DNA of 9,817 nt from Pseudomonadota bacterium (lineage in GTDB: Bacteria; Pseudomonadota; Alphaproteobacteria; Acetobacterales; Acetobacteraceae): positions 1 to 9,817 of the forward strand of contig JAJXSZ010000087.1 in NCBI GenBank assembly GCA_021784255.1. Reading direction: 5' to 3'. The translations under genes and the position numbers were made by a program. Numbering within the stretch: the stretch's first letter is position 1; each line of letters begins with the position of its first letter. The notes beneath the pieces are model-generated. The model was not told the DNA's origin, searched no databases, and saw only the letters and a program-made list of their open reading frames with translations. Of this stretch, positions 6,056 to 9,817 are shown piece after piece.

Positions 6056-7192
6056 TCAGGGCGACGCCTCGCCAGCCCAGCTGACGATCCGCGCCGCGTT
6101 GCCGCGCCAGGTGTAGTCGCGCGCCTGCAGCTCCGCGCGCGCCGCCTGCCCCAGCCGCCGCCGCAGTTGCGGCTCGCCCAGCAGCCGCGCGACCGCTTCC
6201 CACATCGCCTCCGGCCGCTCCGGGTCGAACAGCAGCGCGGTGCGGCCGTCCTCCAGCACCTCGCGGATGTTGGGCTGATCGGGCGCCACGATCGCGCGCC
6301 CCGCCGCCATGTAGTCGAAGATCTTGAGCGGCGAGGCATAATCGACCGAGCGCGGCTGCAGCGCGATGTCGAACGCCGACACCGTCGCCGGCACCTTCTC
6401 GTGGGCCACCAGGCCGGTGAAGCGCACCCGCTCCGCCACGCCGAGCCCGGTCGCCAGCGCCTGCAGCGCCGGCTTCGCCGGCCCTTCGCCGACGACGGCG
6501 AACACCACCCGCATGTCGGGGTGCGCCGCCATGCCGCGGATCACGGTGTCGAGCCCGTGCCAGTCGCGCACGAAGCCGACGAAGCCCAGCACCGGCGCCT
6601 CGCCCGACCCTTCGTCGGATCCCTCGTCGCGCACCTCGAAGCGTTCCGGCACGACGCCGTTCGCCACCACGCGCGCCCGCTCCGGCCGCACCCCCGCCGC
6701 CAGCAGCCGTTGGCGCAGCACCGCCGTCACCGGCAGGGCGAGGTCCGCCGCGCGCCACACATACGCCTCGCAGCGCCGCGCCAGCGCCCGCAGCCGCAGG
6801 CCGCCATGCTTCGTCCGTTCCTCCGCCAGCGGCCCGTTGATCTCGAGGAAGAAGCGGATGCCGCGCCGGCGCGCCAGCCATGCGCCCGCGAGGTAATAGA
6901 GGTTGTAGCGCTCATAGAGGAGGTCCGGCCGCAGGGCGTCGCAGGCCCGCGCGAGGCGGCGATAGGCCGGGATGTTATAGGCCAGCTCCGCCAGCTCGCC
7001 GACCGCCCCCGGCAGCAGCCGCCGCAGCCGCGCCACCAGCGCGCTCTCGCCGCCGAACCCCGAGTGCTCGTAGAAGCCGGGGCCGACCACCACGACCTCG
7101 TGGCCCAGCGCCCGCAGCGCCGCCACCAGCTCCTCGACATGCACGCTCTGCCCGTCGCGCGACTGGATGCGATGGCTGTAGAGGATGCGCAA
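6056..7192 (-). CDS. Glycosyltransferase family 4 protein
   Basis: A 378-residue, two-Rossmann-fold (GT-B) retaining glycosyltransferase. The N-terminal acceptor domain has the typical 'MRILYSHR...DGQSVHVEELVAALRALGHEVVVV' layout and 'YERYNLYY' (93-100), then 'LEINGPLAEER' (116-126). The C-terminal nucleotide-sugar domain has 'GFVGFVRDWHGLDTVI' (203-218), 'VVGEGP' (233-238) and the GT4 signature region 'ASPLKIFDYMAAGRAIVAPD' (286-305). Such enzymes transfer a sugar from a nucleotide-diphospho-sugar to a glycan, lipid or protein acceptor at the cytoplasmic membrane face. The N-terminal half reminds me of transferases in exopolysaccharide/exosortase-linked loci, but no partner genes are present. 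The start is TTG at 7192 with GAGG five bases upstream and no earlier in-frame start. An acidic Asp/Glu/Gly/Ser insert (189-198) sits at the domain linker. It is divergent from rpmB. The family is certain; the substrate is unknown. Confidence 0.93.
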   Translation of the reverse strand: MRILYSHRIQSRDGQSVHVEELVAALRALGHEVVVVGPGFYEHSGFGGESALVARLRRLLPGAVGELAELAYNIPAYRRLARACDALRPDLLYERYNLYYLAGAWLARRRGIRFFLEINGPLAEERTKHGGLRLRALARRCEAYVWRAADLALPVTAVLRQRLLAAGVRPERARVVANGVVPERFEVRDEGSDEGSGEAPVLGFVGFVRDWHGLDTVIRGMAAHPDMRVVFAVVGEGPAKPALQALATGLGVAERVRFTGLVAHEKVPATVSAFDIALQPRSVDYASPLKIFDYMAAGRAIVAPDQPNIREVLEDGRTALLFDPERPEAMWEAVARLLGEPQLRRRLGQAARAELQARDYTWRGNAARIVSWAGEASP

Positions 7193-7281
7193 GCGGACCT
7201 CGCCCTGGGGAACGCCGCATCTAGGCCGTTTGCCGGCGCCGCTGGAAGAGGCCGGCGCAGGCCAGCCCCGCGAACATCCGC

Positions 7282-7310
7282 TTGACGGGCGGGAGCCGCT
7301 TTGAAATAAG
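7282..7310 (+). promoter_or_regulatory. Sigma-70-type promoter of rpmB
   Basis: A -35 box TTGACG (7282-7287, 5 of 6 to consensus) is followed after exactly 17 bases by AATAAG (7305-7310, 4 of 6 to TATAAT). This would start transcription near 7316-7318, giving a leader of about 28 bases that includes the GAGGG ribosome site. The surrounding 152-base region (7193-7344) separates rpmB from the divergent glycosyltransferase gene. I see no comparably good promoter on the minus strand. Confidence 0.6.
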
Positions 7311-7344
7311 CCCCCCCTTCATCCACGCTACCGAGGGTATCCCG

Positions 7345-7638
7345 ATGTCGCGCCGCTGCGAGATCACCGGCAAGGCCGTGCTGTCAGGCAACAACGTCAG
7401 CCACGCCAACAACAAGACACGCCGGCGCTTCCTTCCCAACCTGCAGCCCGCCTCGCTGCTGTCCGACGCGCTCGGCCACGCGGTGACGCTGCGCCTGTCC
7501 ACGCGCGGCATCCGCACGGTGGAGCGCAACGGCGGCATCGACGCGTTCCTGCTTGGCACGCCGGACCGCAAGCTGCAGCCGGAAGCGCTGTCGCTGAAGC
7601 GGCGCATCCTGCGCGCCGCCGCAAAGAAGGCGGCCTGA
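7345..7638 (+). CDS. rpmB: 50S ribosomal protein L28
   Basis: A 97-residue protein matching L28 over its length: MSRRCEITGKAVLSGNNVSH at the start, 'NKTRRRFLPNLQ' (23-34), 'VTLRLSTRGIRTVE' (47-60), and a Lys/Arg/Ala-rich C-terminus. L28 binds 23S rRNA in the large subunit and is needed late in its assembly. The ATG at 7345 is chosen because it gives the conserved N-terminus and has GAGGG seven bases upstream; earlier in-frame starts would add a non-homologous extension through the promoter. Only one Cys (Cys5) is present, so it is not the zinc-binding four-Cys form. The length, about 20 residues longer than the E. coli protein, is usual for alphaproteobacteria. No L33 gene is adjacent. Confidence 0.98.
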   Translation: MSRRCEITGKAVLSGNNVSHANNKTRRRFLPNLQPASLLSDALGHAVTLRLSTRGIRTVERNGGIDAFLLGTPDRKLQPEALSLKRRILRAAAKKAA

Positions 7639-7650
7639 AGCAGCGGGTTT

Positions 7651-7671
7651 TCCGGCGCCTGAGGCGCCGGA
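7651..7671. terminator. Perfect inverted repeat downstream of rpmB, probable terminator
   Basis: TCCGGCGCC, the 3-base loop TGA, then GGCGCCGGA form a perfect 9-base stem 12 bases after the rpmB stop and about 70 bases from the end of the convergent aroKB gene. The only T-run (7648-7651) precedes the stem on the plus strand, so this is not a classical U-tailed terminator. As a GC-rich hairpin between convergent genes it may still stop or stabilise both transcripts. Confidence 0.5.
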
Positions 7672-7738
7672 CAGACCTGAGGCCCGACCGCCTGGAGCCC
7701 GGCCGCCTGGGGCACCCGACAGCCTGAGGCGCCCTGCG
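7658..7738 (+). repeat. Five degenerate short tandem units in the rpmB-aroKB gap
   Basis: The motif CCTGAGGC or a close variant (CCTGGAGC, CCTGGGGC) begins at 7658, 7676, 7691, 7706 and 7723, with spacings of 18, 15, 15 and 17 bases. Each is followed by a C-rich segment such as GCCGG or CCCGA. The first unit overlaps the 3' arm of the perfect hairpin. No open reading frame explains the periodicity. This fills nearly all of the 104-base gap. Confidence 0.5.
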
Positions 7739-7742
7739 CGTA

Positions 7743-9431
7743 TCAATCCGTGCAGCCGGAATCCCGCAATGTCGCGAGCACGGCCTCGGGCGCGACCTCG
7801 GTGCTGGTGAACGCCTGGCCGATGCCGCGCGCCAGCACGAACGCCAGCTTGCCATCGCGGACCTTCTTGTCGCGCGCCATGTGCGCCACCAGCCGCTGCG
7901 CCGAAAGCCGGCGGTTCAGATGGCCCATCGTCGCCGGCAGGCCGGACGCGTCCAGATGCGCCTCGACCCGCTCGGCGAGCGATGCGTCGCAGTAGCCGAG
8001 CCGCGCCGACAGCCGCAGCGCCAGCCCCAGCCCGACCGCCACCGCTTCGCCGTGCAGCACCTGGCCGTAGCCGCACTCCGCCTCGACGGCGTGGCCGAAG
8101 GTGTGGCCGAGGTTCAGCAGCGCGCGCCCGTCGTTCGGTTTCTCCTCGCGCTCGTCGTCGCCCACCACGCGGGCCTTGAAGGCGCAGGCCCGCCACACCG
8201 CCTCCGCCTGGACCGCGGTATCGCCGGCGAGCAGGGCGGCGGCGTGCGTTTCGCACCACTCGAAGAGTGGCGCATCGCCGATCAGCCCCGCCTTGGCGAT
8301 CTCCGCATAGCCCGCGCGCAGTTCCCGCCCCGGCAGCGTCGCCAGCACCGCGACGTCGGCCAGCACCGCCCGCGGCTGGTGGAACGCGCCCAACAGGTTC
8401 TTCCCCTGGCGGGTATTGATCCCGGTCTTGCCGCCGACGCTGGAATCGACCTGCGCCAGGAGCGTCGTCGGCACCTGTACGAAGGGCAGGCCGCGCAGCA
8501 CCGTCGCCGCCGCGAACCCGGCGAGATCGCCCACCACGCCGCCGCCGAGCGCGATCACGGCGGTGCGCCGCTCCACCCGCCGGTCCAGCAGCGCGCCGGC
8601 CAGCGCCAGGTAGGCCTCGGCGGACTTGGTTGTCTCCCCGGGCGGGACCACGATCGGCTCGCCGGTCTCGAACCCCGCTTCGGTGAGCCCCGACGCCAGC
8701 GTCGTCGCGTGCAGCGCGCCCACGTGCTCGTCCGTCACCACCACGGCGCGGCGCTGCGGCAGCACCGGCCCGAGCAGGCTGCCCGATCTGGCGAGCAGCC
8801 CCTCGCCGACGACCACGTCGTAGCCGCCGTGCGACAGGGCGACCGCCAGGCGCCGCGGCGGCTGATGCTCCACCAGCGCCCGCAGCACCGCCTCGGTCGT
8901 CGCCTCCGGCGTCTCGTCGCCGCAATCGACCGTGATGTCAGCCTCGGCATAGGTCGGGTAGCGCGCGGCCATCAGCCGTCGCAGCACCGTCTCCGGATTG
9001 TCGGCATTGAGCAGCGGGCGGTGCGTGCGGTGCGCCACGCGCCGCAGCAGCACCGGCAGCGTCGAGCGCAGCCAGACGGAGACGGCGCTGGCGCGGATCG
9101 CCGCCCGCGTCTCGGCGTCCATGTAGGCCCCGCCGCCGGCCGCCAGCACGATCGGCTCGGCCGCCAGCAGCCGCTTGATCACCCGCTTCTCGCCGTCGCG
9201 AAACGCCGGCTCGCCGAACCGCGCGAAGATCTCCGCGATCGAGCATCCCGCGGCCTGCTCGATCTCCTGGTCGGCATCGCGGAACGGCAATCCGAGCCGC
9301 GCCGCGAGCCGCCGCCCGATCGAGGTTTTCCCCGCCCCCATGATGCCGACCAGCACGATGCTGCGCCCCGCCGGCGGGACCAGGCCAGCCGCGGGCGTCT
9401 TCGGTGCGACGAGGACACGGTCATCGTTCAT
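7743..9431 (-). CDS. aroKB: Bifunctional shikimate kinase / 3-dehydroquinate synthase
   Basis: A 562-residue fusion of two enzymes of the shikimate pathway. Residues about 20-185 are shikimate kinase: P-loop GIMGAGKTS (29-37), substrate-binding Asp52/Asp54, 'GGGA' (99-102) and the lid 'HRTHRPLL' (134-141). Residues about 195-562 are dehydroquinate synthase: NAD-binding GGGVVGDLAGF (296-306), GGKTGIN (333-339), 'GKNLLGAFHQP' (343-353), and probable zinc ligands Glu377, His443 and His460. The synthase converts DAHP to 3-dehydroquinate (step 2) and the kinase makes shikimate 3-phosphate (step 5), both cytosolic and leading to chorismate. All catalytic motifs appear intact in both halves, with no frameshift. 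The start is ATG 9431 with GAGG seven bases upstream. The fused form is known in some Rhodospirillales; many other alphaproteobacteria have separate, adjacent aroK and aroB. Divergent from xerD, convergent with rpmB. Confidence 0.97.
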   Translation of the reverse strand: MNDDRVLVAPKTPAAGLVPPAGRSIVLVGIMGAGKTSIGRRLAARLGLPFRDADQEIEQAAGCSIAEIFARFGEPAFRDGEKRVIKRLLAAEPIVLAAGGGAYMDAETRAAIRASAVSVWLRSTLPVLLRRVAHRTHRPLLNADNPETVLRRLMAARYPTYAEADITVDCGDETPEATTEAVLRALVEHQPPRRLAVALSHGGYDVVVGEGLLARSGSLLGPVLPQRRAVVVTDEHVGALHATTLASGLTEAGFETGEPIVVPPGETTKSAEAYLALAGALLDRRVERRTAVIALGGGVVGDLAGFAAATVLRGLPFVQVPTTLLAQVDSSVGGKTGINTRQGKNLLGAFHQPRAVLADVAVLATLPGRELRAGYAEIAKAGLIGDAPLFEWCETHAAALLAGDTAVQAEAVWRACAFKARVVGDDEREEKPNDGRALLNLGHTFGHAVEAECGYGQVLHGEAVAVGLGLALRLSARLGYCDASLAERVEAHLDASGLPATMGHLNRRLSAQRLVAHMARDKKVRDGKLAFVLARGIGQAFTSTEVAPEAVLATLRDSGCTD

Positions 9432-9471
9432 CCGCGCGCCTCTAGCACGTCGGCGACAATTGCACCCAGCC

Positions 9472-9494
9472 GATTGGCGAGTGCCTTGCCAATC
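9472..9494. promoter_or_regulatory. Perfect 7+7 dyad in the aroKB-xerD divergent region
   Basis: GATTGGC (9472-9478), nine bases, then GCCAATC (9488-9494): a perfect inverted repeat 40 bases upstream of the aroKB start and about 80 bases upstream of the best xerD start. The size and spacing suit a dimeric regulator's operator, but a leader hairpin is equally possible. TTGGCG (9474-9479) and, on the minus strand, TTGGCA (9492-9487) within the arms could be -35 elements facing opposite ways, although I found no good -10 partner. Confidence 0.4.
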
Positions 9495-9574
9495 ACTTCA
9501 TGCTAACGATGAGCGATGCGCGGTATCTGCCTTCACGGCAACGCTCTTTCGCGGCCGTCCGGCCGGCGGCCGGG

Positions 9575-9817
9575 ATGACCGGCGGGCGCCACCTCGAAGC
9601 CTTCCTGGAGATGCTGGCCGCCGAGCGCGGCGCCGCGCGCAACACGCTGCTCGCCTATCGCCGCGACCTCGAGGGCTTCGCGGCCTTCGCCGCCAGCCGC
9701 GGCGAGGAGCTTGCCGCGGCGTCGGAGACGACCTTGCGCGGCTTCCTCGCGGGGCTGGAAGCGGCCGGCATCGGCGCGCGCAGCGCAGCGCGCAAACTCT
9801 CCGCCCTGCGCCAGTTC
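9575..9817 (+). CDS. xerD: Site-specific tyrosine recombinase XerD (5' part, cut by window edge)
   Basis: The first 81 codons, up to the window edge, show the N-terminal SAM-like DNA-binding domain of Xer recombinases: 'HLEAFLEMLAAERGAARNTL' then 'AYRRDLEGFAAFAASRG' and 'ARSAARKLSALRQF'. The catalytic C-terminal domain (Arg, His and Tyr residues) lies beyond the window. XerD with XerC resolves chromosome dimers at dif with FtsK. I prefer ATG 9575 because it gives the usual roughly 10-residue lead before 'FL..L' and because G/C third positions become regular only around there. An in-frame ATG at 9509 would add 22 residues whose first dozen codons have mixed third bases. Neither start has a clear ribosome site. 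XerD rather than XerC is judged from the N-terminal wording and the position beside the shikimate kinase gene, which is common in alphaproteobacteria. Confidence 0.88.
   Translation, partial: MTGGRHLEAFLEMLAAERGAARNTLLAYRRDLEGFAAFAASRGEELAAASETTLRGFLAGLEAAGIGARSAARKLSALRQF

Noticed and set aside
4237..6084. A 615-codon plus-strand frame opposite the PLP enzyme and GGCT genes.
   Set aside because: It is antisense to two genes with family motifs and is composed mostly of Arg/Ala/Gly. Only the separate frame at 5777-6025 has a ribosome site and proper codon use.
5641..6339. A 232-codon minus-strand frame covering the 82-residue gene and the end of the glycosyltransferase gene.
   Set aside because: It has no domain or ribosome site, and it overlaps the conserved C-terminal region of the glycosyltransferase in another frame.
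7221..7276. A short minus-strand peptide ending 'AGLACAGLFQRRRQTA', which resembles a hydrophobic anchor plus Arg cluster as in PEP-CTERM sorting tails.
   Set aside because: It has no PEP motif, no ribosome site, and its upstream frame is antisense to rpmB and its promoter. It is most likely chance.
7881..9506. A 541-codon plus-strand frame opposite aroKB.
   Set aside because: It is fully antisense to an enzyme fusion with all catalytic motifs, and its product is a low-complexity Arg/Gln/His shadow.
1..9817. Search for tRNA, rRNA, CRISPR arrays, insertion sequences or phage attachment sites.
   Set aside because: No cloverleaf, spaced direct repeats, transposase or terminal inverted repeats were seen. 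The xerD fragment at the right end is the housekeeping recombinase, not a sign of an integrated element.

Overview
The window is about 70% G+C, nearly gene-dense and rich in GCC/GGC/CTG-type codons. An alphaproteobacterium of the order Rhodospirillales, most likely family Acetobacteraceae, fits best. The supporting features are a fused shikimate kinase/3-dehydroquinate synthase divergent from xerD, an alphaproteobacterial-type L28 protein, and very long Ala/Gly/Thr/Asn-rich beta-repeat proteins ending in a Hint_2-type domain, a protein style I associate with that family. This placement is by recognition, not by a search.

Layout, left to right. Positions 1-1709 (minus strand) are the N-terminal 569 codons of a large beta-repeat protein that runs off the left edge. 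Upstream of it on the same strand, 1782-4061 encodes a complete 759-residue paralogue with a C-terminal Hint (Hedgehog/intein) domain. Both proteins are built from the same roughly 100-115 residue module (hallmark GLGSHY...GATW) alternating with short 'vvNaGtI' repeats, so this is a tandem paralogue array. Next, still on the minus strand, come a fold-type III PLP enzyme of the D-threonine aldolase/D-serine dehydratase family (4138-5259) and a small gamma-glutamylcyclotransferase/AIG2-like protein (5318-5644). A small plus-strand gene (5777-6025) for an 82-residue helical protein of unknown function is convergent with a GT4 glycosyltransferase (6056-7192, minus).

The right part is conserved housekeeping DNA. 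rpmB (7345-7638, plus) has a readable sigma-70-like promoter. A 104-base convergent gap holds a perfect inverted repeat and a degenerate short tandem repeat. The aroK-aroB fusion (7743-9431, minus) follows, then a divergent intergenic region with a perfect 7+7 dyad, then the start of xerD (from about 9575, plus), cut by the right edge.

How the genes relate: the right half is chromosome core (translation, aromatic amino-acid synthesis, chromosome dimer resolution). The left half is accessory: a D-amino-acid-type PLP enzyme, a GGCT-like protein and two tandem Hint/beta-repeat proteins that are probably exported or displayed. No clear functional link joins the metabolic genes to the Hint proteins. 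The Hint/beta-repeat pair is the best candidate here for undescribed biology.
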